The notes under the pieces were generated by a model. The model saw only the letters and a list, made by a program, of their open reading frames with translations. It had not been told where the DNA came from and searched no databases. This document shows, piece by piece, positions 38,340 through 50,601 of a stretch of 64,000 nucleotides of DNA; the stretch's first letter is position 1, and each line of letters opens with the position of its first letter. Origin of the DNA: Latrodectus hesperus (taxonomy: Eukaryota > Arthropoda > Arachnida > Araneae > Theridiidae); assembly GCA_037975125.1 (NCBI GenBank), contig CM075862.1, positions 14,877,625 to 14,941,624 on the forward strand, given 5' to 3'. Made by a program: the position numbers and the translations under genes.

Positions 38340-39060
38340 CTGATTAAATTTTTACCGCGTTGCCTCGTCTCTGAAACTAATGATTCCGGAATCGGCCCAC
38401 AACCTCGTCCCTCATTCTTCACACTCCAGCACTGGGCTCAAAAAAAAAAAGGATCGGTGTAAAAGAAATTTAAATAAACAAACGAAAAAAAAAATTCCAT
38501 TCCCGACAATGCCTACTTACTTTCCACTATCAGCCCATTCCTCACAAATGTTAGTTACCTCTCTCGGCATCATTTGCAAATAAAAACAGCGAGACACCTA
38601 TTCCTCCGTTGCCACCGCGGGGGCGGAGGAGGTTGACAGCTACAGCAGGGGGGAGGACGTCGTTCCACTCGGGGTTGGCGGGGTCAATCAATGCAATCAG
38701 TTCTCCCCCAGCAGTAGCAGCATCAATTGCTTCGCCTGTATCTAACCATTCTGCGGAGCAAAAATGCCACCTGCTCTTACCCAACATTTACCTCCCTTTC
38801 AAATTTGAAAATTTCGTGGGTGGGTGGTAATTGAGGGACGTTTTATTTCCCCTTCTGCAAAGAGGGGGTAGTAGATAGAAGAGGTAGAACGAGATAAAGT
38901 ACTGCTAATTTTGTATACGGTAAAAATTACCTCAGCGAGCCACTGTTTGCTGCGGAAATTTAGGATCGTAATGAGAGAGTAATTCAGGGTGATCACGCGT
39001 CCCCTCGCGCGTCGATCTGGGATTGCTTCGAGAATTCCGGCTGTCCTCAATGAAAGCTAC
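38340..39060. promoter_or_regulatory. GC-rich island, candidate noncoding element
   Basis: One of the most GC-rich blocks (gccaccgcgggggcggaggagg near 38611). Visible sites include ggtcaatcaatgcaatcag near 38692 (PBC/Hox-like ATTGATTGA on the minus strand), an E-box ccacctgctc near 38768 and CpG-rich gtgatcacgcgtcccctcgcgcg near 38990. Both strands are open for about 75 codons at 38551-38830 with no recognisable family, which suggests composition. An exon cannot be fully ruled out. Confidence 0.35.
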
Positions 39061-39255
39061 CCCACAAACTGCTTCAAATCTTTTTACCAATAGTCATCTA
39101 TTGACATCATTCATATTTAGAAGAGATGATTGAGAGGAAACAGGTCATCGTTTTATTTTTCTACGTTATTAATTTATTCCTGAATTCTTTTTGATGTCCA
39201 AAATTTCAGGCTTGACAAATTCCGGGCTTAGATCTCAGGAGAGAAACGCAAAATC

Positions 39256-39950
39256 TTGATTTGATTAGTTTTTTTCTCAACGACTAATATCTCACAGGTG
39301 GTCTGATTCAACAGCAACTATTGTTTAAAATGAGTACTAGCCATCTAAAGTCATTCCTCGCTGGTGCGGGAGTTGAGCTCATGAGCTTTTGAAGTGTAAA
39401 CCAGAGCATTGATTCTTCATTAGGAAAATTTTGATTTGATTAGGTTGCTGTTCTGAAACTAATGTTTCCATACGTGGTCTAATTCAACGGGAATTATTGC
39501 TTAAAATGAATGCCAAACCTTTGTATTCCTCACTGATCCAGGAGCTTAGCCCATGAGCATTTGAAATGTAAACCAGAGCATTGGCTCTTCTGTTAGTAAA
39601 TCTTGATTTGATTAGGTTTTTCTCTACGATTAATATCTCACACGTGGTCTGATTTCAACAGCAACTATTGTTTAAAATTAATACTAAAAATCTAAAGGCA
39701 TCCCTCATTGATGCGGGAATCGAGCTTATGAGCTTTTAAAATGTAAACTAGAACTTTGGTTCTTCGTCTTGATTTGATTGGGTTGCTGTTCTGGGACTAA
39801 TGTTTCCCCATGTGGTGTAATTCAACAGGAATTATTGCTTAAAATAAGTGCTAGACATCTACAAGCATTCCTCACTCGTGCGGAATTCTAGCCCATGAAT
39901 TTTTGGATTGTAAACTAGAGAATTAACCACGTTCAGGACCTCGATGTTGA
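39256..39950. repeat. Tandem array of four units about 174 bp, alternating A-B-A-B
   Basis: Units begin with ttgatttgatt(a/g)g at 39256, 39431, 39603 and 39779 (spacings 175, 172 and 176). Units 1 and 3 share ctaatatctcaca.gtggtctgatt and gcaactattgtttaaaat. Units 2 and 4 share gttgctgttctg.gactaatgtttcc and ggaattattgcttaaaat. All share gtaaac.agagc. The dimer therefore was duplicated after A and B had diverged, as in higher-order satellite repeats. Confidence 0.92.
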
Positions 39951-40006
39951 TTTGCATGAAATATTTCATTATATTTCGAATTTATTTTTTCAAATATTTT
40001 TCTGGA

Positions 40007-40170
40007 TTTTATTCTAGAGCATCGCAAATAAACTATTGTGTGCATCTAGTTTGAAGTAAATACGAAAAACCCAATAATATTTTTCACGATTTTATCCTAA
40101 AGGATCGCTAATAAACTATTGTGTGCATGTAGCTTGGCGTAAATACGAAGAATGCAATAATAACTTTTAA
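40007..40170. repeat. Two-unit tandem repeat of 83 bp
   Basis: Units start ttttattctagagcatcgc at 40007 and ttttatcctaaaggatcgc at 40090 and share taaactattgtgtgcat.tag, gtaaatacgaa and caataata. It lies just after the 174-bp array but is a different sequence. Confidence 0.88.
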
Positions 40171-42123
40171 CTGTACATTTAAATTGTATTATGGATTTTT
40201 AGTCATACTTACAGATAAAATGAAGACAATTCACATCCGAACTTGACAAACTCTATTCAATATATATTAAGTCGGGATTAATTGATTGGGATTAATCTGA
40301 ACATGGGTAATTAGACTTTATCGCAATTACCCAAATTCAGACTAAGCATAATGGGCTTTAAATTATTTTAAAACAAGTTTGTATATGGTTTCATTGAGTG
40401 AGAATGAAAAAATGATTATGAAAATAATTTGCCTATTAGTCTAATAGAGATCAAATTAACGCAAATGCAAAAGGCAAAGTTGGTCCACACAATTGTGATT
40501 AAAAAAGTTTTTGCTCCAAAGATTTACGAATTCATTTTTTAATCACAACTACAATGAGACAACGGTCATAGTAAAAATGCTTTTAGCATTTAAAAGTTTC
40601 AATCATAGCGCATCAGAAATAGACTGCATATTAAACATATTGACCGCATATTTGAACCATAGATTGTCTTCAAAGATTCATTCAAAGAGCATAAGCATTA
40701 AACAAACATAGGATGCTTTATGATTTCATATTTAATACAGTCAGGTGACTAGATTTGATTAGGTTGACATTGAATTGATTGAGAGCTTTACAGCGATCCA
40801 AAGGATTCAAGATCTAAATTGTGATTCTGATCACAATAAATGATCCCTATTACCAGTTTTGTTCATTTCTATACATTTTAATTTAAAGTACTTACAAAAT
40901 TATTCCCGTTGCATGCAAATGTATTAAGTAAAAATATATTGTTGTGCTCCTAATCTCACATCTGCTCTTGCTCCATCCTACCAGATCGATGAAATCGTTG
41001 ACATTAAAGAAGTCCGATACCGGAAGTGGATGGTTATGGATATTCTTTTTGTCCAATCTGTGAGACGGACGATGCAGTTTCAGATTCATTTGTCAATATG
41101 TTTATGGGAGTAAGAAACAGCATCATTTTTCAGAGGAGTTTAGCACTGTCTCAGTTCCATTCTTGTGGGTGTTAATACTTCTCTCTTTGAGTGACCCTAA
41201 CCCGACGGACACTCGAAATGCATACTCCCGACGTACAACGCTCAATCCTAAAAAAATATATAATTTTACTAAAAGAGGCAGTGAAACATAAGAAATCTAT
41301 TTTATAAGACAGTAATTGAGTAATTCAGAGTAGAGATCTAAGTCAACATCAAAATTTTAAGTTTCAATATTTTATGAATATCATTATTACCTTACTTATT
41401 TTAAGACCTTAACCGTGAAAAATAAATGCAACCCCATATTTTATGTAGTTTTAAGTATAATTTAAACTTTGCTCTAGCTGATATTTATTTCCTAAATCAG
41501 TCATCTAGTATTTAGGAAATAATCATTCCTAAATGATTCCTAGTTTAACATTAGTTTTGTGCTTAGATTACGTTTTAAATGATGATTTGTGTTATTAATT
41601 ATTTTGAATTTATAAGATGAAAGATCTATAGTGCAAAATTGAAAAATCGGGAAATTAATTTTGGGCAAACAAAGCATTCTCCTTCTAAACTTTCTTCAGT
41701 CACGTTCATTCTTGTCAAAAAGATTTTGTTGTACAAGCAAATATGTAGAAATTTACATTAAACTTATTATTATTGACTATTAAACATTAATTTTTTTGGC
41801 ATAATATTTTTGCATTTATTTTTGTTGAAAAGAATGATCGATGTAATGAAACAAACATCTGCTCGTTTCATTGCGATTATGTTTCTATAAATTTATGTTT
41901 GAAATAAGTTAAATCTTTTATAAATGGCAATCGGATTTTTGAAGAACACACCATTGTCTTCCTAATTTTCAATTCTTATTAAACATGAAACACAAGGAAT
42001 CAATATAAATCAAAATAAAATTATGTCATCACAAGATTAAAGCATTGAATTTTTTTGTTGATAACTTAAAAATATGTTAAAAAAAGATTTAATAAAAATA
42101 TAAATATTTTTTATGTCGTATAC
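40171..42123. other. AT-rich DNA, mostly featureless
   Basis: No gene supported. The 40960-41240 stretch is more mixed in composition (ccgataccggaagtgg, ccctaacccgacggacactcg) and could be an old repeat or a small island. Confidence 0.45.
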
Positions 42124-42124
42124 G

Positions 42125-42242
42125 TCTAGTCTAACTATCTACCTAACTATTATAACTATCTAGTTTAACTATCTACCTAACTATTATAACTATCTAGTTT
42201 AACTATCTACCTAACTATTATAACTGTCTAGTCTAACTATTA
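42125..42242. repeat. 34-bp minisatellite, about 3.5 units
   Basis: The string tctagt(c/t)taactat starts at 42125, 42159, 42193 and 42227, an exact 34-bp period. Units are nearly identical. Confidence 0.95.
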
Positions 42243-42339
42243 TTAGTGGCACATTTATATATAAACTCTCTTATTAATTTAATCAAATTTTTCTTTTTTA
42301 TTTTAACAAATAAAATCAATCTAAAAAAGTAAATCTATT

Positions 42340-42425
42340 TTGTTTGTTTGTTGTTTTAAAATCTTTTTCTGCTCACGAACACAAATTAGACAGGAGCCTA
42401 CAGTTCTCGTACTGGTTTTAAAACT
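42340..42425. other. Fragment of a dispersed repeat
   Basis: gtttgtttgttgttttaaa then tgctcacgaacacaaattagacagg parallels ttgtttgtcgctc...tttgcacacgagggctaatcagacc at 23060 and a shorter piece at 11602. Function unknown. Confidence 0.35.
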
Positions 42426-42629
42426 ATTACATAATATAGGCGTTAAGAGAGAATCGAACTCACAAACCGTTGAAATAAAAGCACTGATAAATAAATTGAT
42501 GTCAATTTTCAGTCATCTCTCCGATGTGAATTACGTTATTATATCAGAGCTAAAACATTTTACATTTTTTTAAATTAAATCTTCATTTTATAACCGAGTG
42601 CATTAAGATCTTGCATCGGAAACTCATGT

Positions 42630-42760
42630 GCAATAGGCGATGGGGTCGACCAAGGAAAAGTTGGCTGAACGGTTTCCAACTGGAGAATTAAAGTGAAGCA
42701 TGTCTTGAAGAATGTTGTGCAGAAGACTAAAGTCCACCCTGCATTGTGGTATCAATAACG
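42630..42760 (+). pseudogene. Possible C-terminal scrap of a non-LTR reverse transcriptase
   Basis: One plus frame reads RRWGRPRKSWLNGF and then stops. The basic RRxGRPxxxW string is common at the C-terminal end of several non-LTR reverse transcriptases. With no upstream catalytic motif visible this is tentative. Confidence 0.3.
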
Positions 42761-43029
42761 AAGAGAAATGATTAAATCTTGTTATTCATATTAATAATTA
42801 TCATCTAAATATTTAACTAAATCAACTTATAAGAACTGAAAATTTTTTATGTATTAAAGAAAAACACTGCATCTTATTTTGACGCAGATAAACCACAAAA
42901 ATTATAAGAAATATGATTTTGCAAAAGTTTATTAGAAGTTAATAACATAGGAAATATACCGCCTCATTGAGTTTTTCTTCAGTATATTGCAACTTAAATA
43001 ATTTTGCGGACTTAGTTACAGTAATACAT
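42761..43029. other. AT-rich DNA, nothing recognised
   Basis: No feature supported. Confidence 0.5.
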
Positions 43030-43690
43030 TATATTGCTGCTGAGTACTTCAAGCGTTTCCCTTCAACGATAATAGATGGCACTGGTGTCCATGGAAAAAC
43101 CACTCATTTCATCTCCATCCCATCCTCGCAAATGCAAAGTTGACCAAAAGAAAACTGTTGGTCTCCTCTTTTGCTTCTCTTCTTGCTTTTCCATTCTTTT
43201 TCTCTTCCACTTTTTTTCTTCCTCCTCTCGCTATTTTTTTTTTTTTAATTTTCCCAACTTTCTTTCTTTCTCCCCCACTCTCTCCCCCCTCACTCTCGTG
43301 ACTGGATGAATCTTCGGGCCACGTGTCCGTCTGCCCAATCAACCAACTGATTGTCATGAAATATTAATGAGAGCCCATTCTTTCACTCACCATCCGCGGA
43401 GGGTGAAACAACGAAAGGGGGGAAGAAGAGGGAATGAAATAAATATAAATAAAATAAATAAGGGGAAAAAAATGGGTAGATTTTATAAGTTGCCTTTTCC
43501 CTTATTTTTCGGTTTTGTATACCTTTTTTTCTTTCCACGGTACTTTGACAATAAGAGGAAATTAGAGACATTGAATGTGATCACGAGATTATTTCAAAAA
43601 GTTCTAAAGAAACGTGGACGAGATTTCCCACCCCCCTTCCCTCTCGCGTAGATTATTGTCAGTAGGAAAAAAAAGTTCTGGTGCGTGTAT
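43030..43690. promoter_or_regulatory. GC-moderate island with E-box and TALE-like sites
   Basis: Visible sites: ggccacgtgtccg near 43317, caatcaaccaactgattg (7-bp inverted arms) near 43336, followed by tgattgtcatg, which resembles a PBC-MEIS composite, and tattaatgag near 43363. A polypyrimidine tract with long C and T runs covers 43150-43300. Overlapping open frames on both strands (43076-43309, 43109-43357, 43367-43651) encode low-complexity sequence. Candidate regulatory element. Confidence 0.35.
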
Positions 43691-45494
<1,804 letters not shown>

Positions 45495-45499
45495 GCTCG

Positions 45500-45690
45500 T
45501 ATTGCCTACAGTGCCCATTGGAACATAAGGTCCTGGGTTCAATACCAATCATTGTGGAACAACGAGAACTGGAGCTCTTTTATATGCATGTCTGTCGGGT
45601 TGGGTGCATGAAAGTTTTCACTTTCCACCCATAAGACTCATGTATGCGGATCACTACCTATAAAAATTTCTTCCTGAAAACAAATTTCCA
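45500..45690 (+). mobile_element. SINE family B, copy 5
   Basis: gaacataaggtcctgggttcaatacc, gaacaacgagaactgg, atatgcatgtctgtcgggttggg and ttttcactttcc follow the family order. It is joined tail to tail with the next copy. Confidence 0.75.
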
Positions 45691-45895
45691 TTGGGTCGCC
45701 TTCACATGAGGTAAGAGAAGATACCTGGAAAACTTCCAAGCTCTCACTCTCTACACACATACATGCAGAATGCGTAAGCGCAACATCCATCACGCGTTGT
45801 CCATCAGTGGCTGGAATTGAACCCAGGACCTTATGCTCCAAAAAGCGTTGTGTTGCCACTAGACCATGGTAATCTCAGCCACCATGTGCTTAGCT
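45691..45895 (-). mobile_element. SINE family B, copy 6, best preserved head
   Basis: The minus strand reads catggtctagtggcaacac (A box), gagcataaggtcctgggttcaattcc (B box), ggacaacgcgtgatggatgttgcgc, ttctgcatgtatgtgtg and gaagttttccaggta. It faces copy 5. The minus frame at 45638-45859 lies inside and is not a gene. Confidence 0.8.
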
Positions 45896-46109
45896 GGTTT
45901 TGAGAGCAGAGAAGGATTCAAACTTCTTTCGAAATGTATTTTAAATAATGGGTATTCATGGAAGAAGAGTAAGTTAAAAAAAAAAGAGACAGTAAAGTTT
46001 TTAAAAACAAATCGGTTAATTTCTATTGTAGAGTAAAATAATAAAATAAAAATAAATAAATATCAGATTTATAATACAATAAGCATATATGAATTTTTAA
46101 GATTTTTTA
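45896..46109. other. AT-rich DNA, nothing recognised
   Basis: No feature supported. Confidence 0.5.
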
Positions 46110-47240
46110 TGAACCCGTTTGATAAGATCACTCGGTTATAACGAACAAATATCATTGTCCTTTCGCGGTCGTTATCCCATGGTTTGGCTGTACTTTTATC
46201 TTGTTTTCTATGGAGCACAGAGGGAAAGAAAACACAACATACTTCTCTTTAGTGGCGAATATAATAAAGTATTCGTGTTCGTTGGGAAGAGAGTACTTAT
46301 CTTTACACTGCAACTGTAACTGAATGGGAAAAAATGAAGTCGGTTTATAAGAGTGGAGGGAGAAAAAAATGATAGTATGGATATAATCCCTAAATGGTCA
46401 CAGAATGTAATACTCCATTTAGAGAAGGTGGCTTTGCGCACAATACTTCTCCGAAATAACAAAGCCCCCTCTCCTACTAGGTGTGTGGCTACAGCGTCTT
46501 CTTCCCACATCTGCCAACACCGCCAAAAAATAATAATATAAGCCATTTCATCAAAAAGAAATGAAAAAAATCGCCAATTCAGCTATGATACGTGATAAAA
46601 AAAAGGAACTTTTATAAAAAGGATACACATTTTACCGAAATACGTAGGACAAGAAAAAAAAAATGGTTAAAAAGTTCTAATGAGGCGTAGTACTTAAAAA
46701 GAATATAGCAAGGGGGTGGGAAGGAATATGTAATGGGGGTGAGCACTGTCAAATCATGCAGAAATGAGGGGAGGGGGCTGGGTGAGGATGAAGGCGGGAA
46801 CGTTTGATGTGCGAGTGTGACAAAGGGAAAAAGGATCGGAATCATGATCCGCAACATCCTCTTCATATTCGCAATATTTGCTCCGCTTTTGGCGATCATC
46901 CGGGCGGAAAAGGGATTAGCGGGAGCGCATATATGTATATATGCATATGCTGAGGGAAAAGGAAGTATTGCGACGGGGAATTTTTTTACCCGAGATTTTG
47001 GCGCGCGGAGGTGAAGCAATGACAGATTTTTGGTGAGAGAACCATTTGCCGGTTGATTGGATGTCGTTGTTGAATCCCCGATACGGGCATATCTCGCGCG
47101 CTCGGGGGGGGGGGGAGAGTTCTTAGCGAAGGGATCTTTATTATACTGTTTCACCGAGCATATGCTCGCCTTTTCTGTTCATATTTTGCGGAGATTCAAA
47201 GACATTCTTTGGCACCGTAAACACTCTAAAAGCCACATTT
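46110..47240. promoter_or_regulatory. Double GC island (46.11-46.56 and 46.79-47.24 kb)
   Basis: The second half is CpG-rich (gacggggaattttttt, tttggcgcgcggagg, catatctcgcgcgctcg) and ends in a run of 12 G (47104-47115). Sites include ggaatcatgatccg, gggattagcggg near 46913 (Otx/Bicoid-like GGATTA) and gcaatgacagat near 47016 (MEIS-like TGACAG). The 180-codon minus frame 46612-47154 lacks any family resemblance and is crossed by open plus frames. Candidate regulatory DNA; a lineage-specific gene is less likely. Confidence 0.37.
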
Positions 47241-47609
47241 TGCAGAGCACTTGTTGAATATTGATGTGATTTTTATCAAATTTCATGTACAATTGATAAA
47301 GCTGCAATTATATTTTGAAGTAATTTTGTTTTTGAGGTATTAAGTCTATACTGTTAATGTAACTCCACATTTGCTTATCAATGTAAGTATTTCAAGTAGG
47401 AATTCAATGATGCTGTAAGTTGTGATGATAATCGGAAACACACACTACGAAATTATCAGACAGCAGAATTAATTGAAATTTTAATATAAGTCATATCATT
47501 TCAGTATTTTATTTACAAGACATAAAAATAATTGATTCAAATATGCAATAAATTTTCTCTTTCTGTTGTTGCACCTTCCCTGTAATATAGCGCATTGATT
47601 TTTACGAAG
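47241..47609. other. AT-rich DNA, nothing recognised
   Basis: No feature supported. Confidence 0.5.
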
Positions 47610-47875
47610 CATGCGTCCTTATACCTATCTCTGAGTTGGGCTCTGCCAGTTACTGGAAGCAGCCGGGTGGGAGTCATCGTCATTTAGAAGCAGGGATCCA
47701 GCAGAAGACCCCTTAATACTTGAATTACCATTCCCAGAGTTATCATTTCACTTGGAGGACACTGCGACCTCGACCTAGTTAACGTGCCTCAGCCACTTTT
47801 AATGAACCTAGGATTCATTTTAGTTAACCCGGGACTTTCCGATAATGAAAAAGGCGCCCTAACCAACCGGACAAT
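47610..47875 (-). mobile_element. SINE family D, first-part copy
   Basis: The minus strand reads gggcgcctttttcattatcgg, agtcccgggttaac, ggcacgttaactagg, gataactctgggaatgg, caagtattaaggggtcttctg and tgcttccagtaactggcag. These match 13490-13730 in order. Confidence 0.65.
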
Positions 47876-47999
47876 ATATGCCCTGGTCTTCTTCTTCTTA
47901 GATTTGGGTTTGTATGTCATTGGGCACCTCTGCTTTTATCAGCATTTTGTACTATTAACTCCAAACCCAATGTTTCCTAGTTCCAGTTGCTCGGGTCAC

Positions 48000-48383
48000 T
48001 CACTTTATTGATAAAGTCCGATATAACCCTTTAATGGAGTCTAGGTGTAACTCTCTAGTATGGATGATGCCTAAAGAAGTTAATCTAGGGAGGGCAAGAG
48101 ACTCGCATTCGTAAATGATATGCTTGGCCGTTTCCTCTTGCGTATGACATTTCCTGCGGATAGGGTCTTGCTGAAACAGTCCCATTTTATGGAGGTGTTT
48201 TCTGAAATAGTAGTGCCCAGTTATAAAGATTACGATTAAACGTATCTTCGGTCTAGAGCATCTTAGAATTTCAGAATCAATCCTCGCTGATGATGCACAG
48301 ATCATCATACTTTTAGCATGTGTTTGTACCAGGAGTGTTGAGCCAAGCTTCATACATCTTCCGTTTTTCCCATTTAAGAGCAT
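48000..48383 (-). pseudogene. 3' end of a second, different non-LTR retrotransposon ORF2
   Basis: The 127-codon minus frame contains LIVIFITGHYYFRKHLHKMG, the conserved linker after RNase H in many non-LTR elements (commonly LTGHxxLRxHLxxMG). It is followed by a terminal knuckle RRKCHTQEETAKHIIYEC, where the first cysteine of the expected CxxC appears to be arginine. The end of the ORF falls at 48000. No RNase H or reverse transcriptase is visible upstream, so this is a 5'-truncated dead copy. The linker differs from the element at 31.5-37.1 kb, so it is another family. Confidence 0.75.
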
Positions 48384-48603
48384 TGGTTTTTGCGGTCTTC
48401 AAATTGATCCCACAAAAAGGTTCTATATGCCCTAGTACTGTGGTAAACGTTTTTTTTTTTTTTTTTGTGAGAAATACTACATAAACCTTCCCTCTTTTAT
48501 ATATTCATTATAATATTGTATGCATATTTATCGGCCTGGTAAATAAGGTATGTGGCCCAACATTTAGATATTATACTATATATGTATGTATGATATGTAT
48601 ATA

Positions 48604-48607
<4 letters not shown>
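48384..48607. other. AT-rich DNA with a poly(T) run
   Basis: A run of T near 48450-48466 lies on the upstream side of the truncated retrotransposon. Nothing else seen. Confidence 0.5.

Positions 48608-48685
<78 letters not shown>
48608..48685. repeat. (TA)n microsatellite
   Basis: About 39 TA units, preceded by degenerate TATG repeats from 48580. It ends exactly where a pogo-like terminus begins. Confidence 0.96.
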
Positions 48686-48688
<3 letters not shown>

Positions 48689-49550
48689 TGAGTGATCGGT
48701 TAACGAACAGCTCGGACTGCCAACAATTCGGATAACATACAATTCCATGGAAGATTTTTTGTATTCCGATAACGAACTAAATCGAATTCCAACGAAAACT
48801 TCTCGAATTTTGGAACATAATGTGCAGGATTGCCAAAGCAAATGGACCAAACGTCGTTTTTCATCTCTCTTGAATTATGTTGCTTGCGTATTAAATTTCC
48901 AATTTCTATATTGGAAAAAACATTTTTTCCCAAAAAATATTTATCACCGAAATAGACCATTAGTTGCAGCTAAAGTAGACCAACGGTTTTGATTTCATAA
49001 AAACCGAAACTAATTTCATTTTGAGCGTTTTGTGATTTCATTTTGGGAGGATGTCAGAAGAATGGTCTTAGAAGGGCACCCATACCAAGCTGATATCAGT
49101 ATGGTTGGGGTTCTTTACAAAGACAATGCTATTATTCACTTCCGGAAAATCCTGAAAACACCAATCGACACTGTGCATGGTTGATCAGGCCTCCCCGAGA
49201 CATATTCTTGACTGTCTGAATTTTACTGTGAACGAGGATTTGGAGAATCCTATTTTAATTTCGGACTTTTTAATGAATTTTGGTTTTTTGGTGATGGTTT
49301 GGCTTAGCGACACCATCCGGAATTAGAAGCAACGCATTTTAGTTATTTTAATAAAACGAATTAAATGGAGGTTTAGTTCTATGTTATGTAAAACTGACTT
49401 GGCATTCCGTCAACCACAGCATTTCCCTTAGAGTCCTTGAACTAAGATCCTGTAATCCGTTAACAAATTGACAAACGCCTTTGGAAAAACCGAAATTATT
49501 GCTGCGATGAAAGTTTTCGGCTGCGATTCGTAGCGCAGCTTACTTTATTG
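48686..49550. mobile_element. Possible pogo/Tigger-like DNA transposon relic
   Basis: Directly after TA the sequence reads cagtgagtgatcggttaacg followed by aattcggataacatac and ttccgataacgaac. Such CAGT...CGGTTAACGAAC / CGGATAAC ends resemble pogo-group inverted repeats, which insert at TA. A partial echo, ctgtaatccgttaac, lies near 49450. I found no DDE motifs, so the assignment is weak and the right end is a guess. Confidence 0.25.
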
Positions 49551-50599
49551 TCTCTAGTGAGCTATTTCATGTAGTTCTGCTGTTAATTGCCACTTCGATA
49601 AAAAGTATTGAGCAATATTTCCCTGAAATGGCATTTACATGCAACCCTTCATTCTGTATTATGAATAATAAGAAGGGGAAATTATTTTATAAAAATATAC
49701 TTATTAAATAATAAAACATTAATAATAACAATAATCCATATTAATTATAACAATAATTAATTAAAATGTGCAATAGAGAACAGAATTTTTTATTTGATTA
49801 AGAGAACAGTTATTAAATAGGAATTTTTTCTTAATCGTAAATAATGGGAAAAATTTTACTTGTCAGTTTATTAAAAAACTGTTAAAAAAATTTGTAGGAA
49901 AAAAAAAAGTGAAAGGACATTAATTCAAGTGTTTACAAGAAAGACAGGAGAAATAGGAGATTTTTTTTTCTTTCAATTTCCTTAAATTTAATAATGATTA
50001 ATTTTAATTCTTTTTTTAAATTCTCTAAGATGAAAATAATTTCTCAAAAATTAATAATATGTAATAAAATTTTATTGCAATTTTGATTATGTATAAAAAA
50101 GGAATTAAAATGCTTAACTTATCTGCAAATGTATTTCATTATATTAAAAATAAAGTAAATTTCTAAATTAATTACATTATTTGATGAATTAAGCAGTTTC
50201 GGAAATACTAATAAAACATACGTTCTAATGAAGCATTTTTTGAGCTTAATTGTGAAATAACTTAATTGTTTTTATTTTAACAGCAAATTGTTATTTTATC
50301 GGCGCAAAAATGTTTGTAAACGATACTATTATATAATTTTCATTTTCTATTTTCAAATGATAATCTGTGTTTACCTTCAAGCGATTATTATTTCCATGTG
50401 ACTGATTAGTTTCAGATATGACTTATTTGTATTCTTTTTATAGTAGGACATTTTTATTGCTATCGTAACTAAATTAATTTTCAAAAAGTCAATAAAAATA
50501 TTTAAATTATATTACATCCTTTGTAAAATAAAATTCCAGTGAAAGTTTTTTGTTTATTTTTAATTAATTATCGCAGAAAGCTTCCGAAAAAATAAATTA
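49551..50599. other. AT-rich DNA, nothing recognised
   Basis: One kilobase of strongly AT-rich sequence without frames or repeats of note. Confidence 0.55.
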
Positions 50600-50601
50600 T
50601 A

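Noticed and set aside
42340..42573. 77-codon plus frame
   Set aside because: Starts in a dispersed-repeat fragment and has no recognisable domain.
46612..47154. 180-codon minus-strand open frame
   Set aside because: Lies in a GC-rich island with open frames on the other strand, no family motif, no credible start or splice context. Kept as island.
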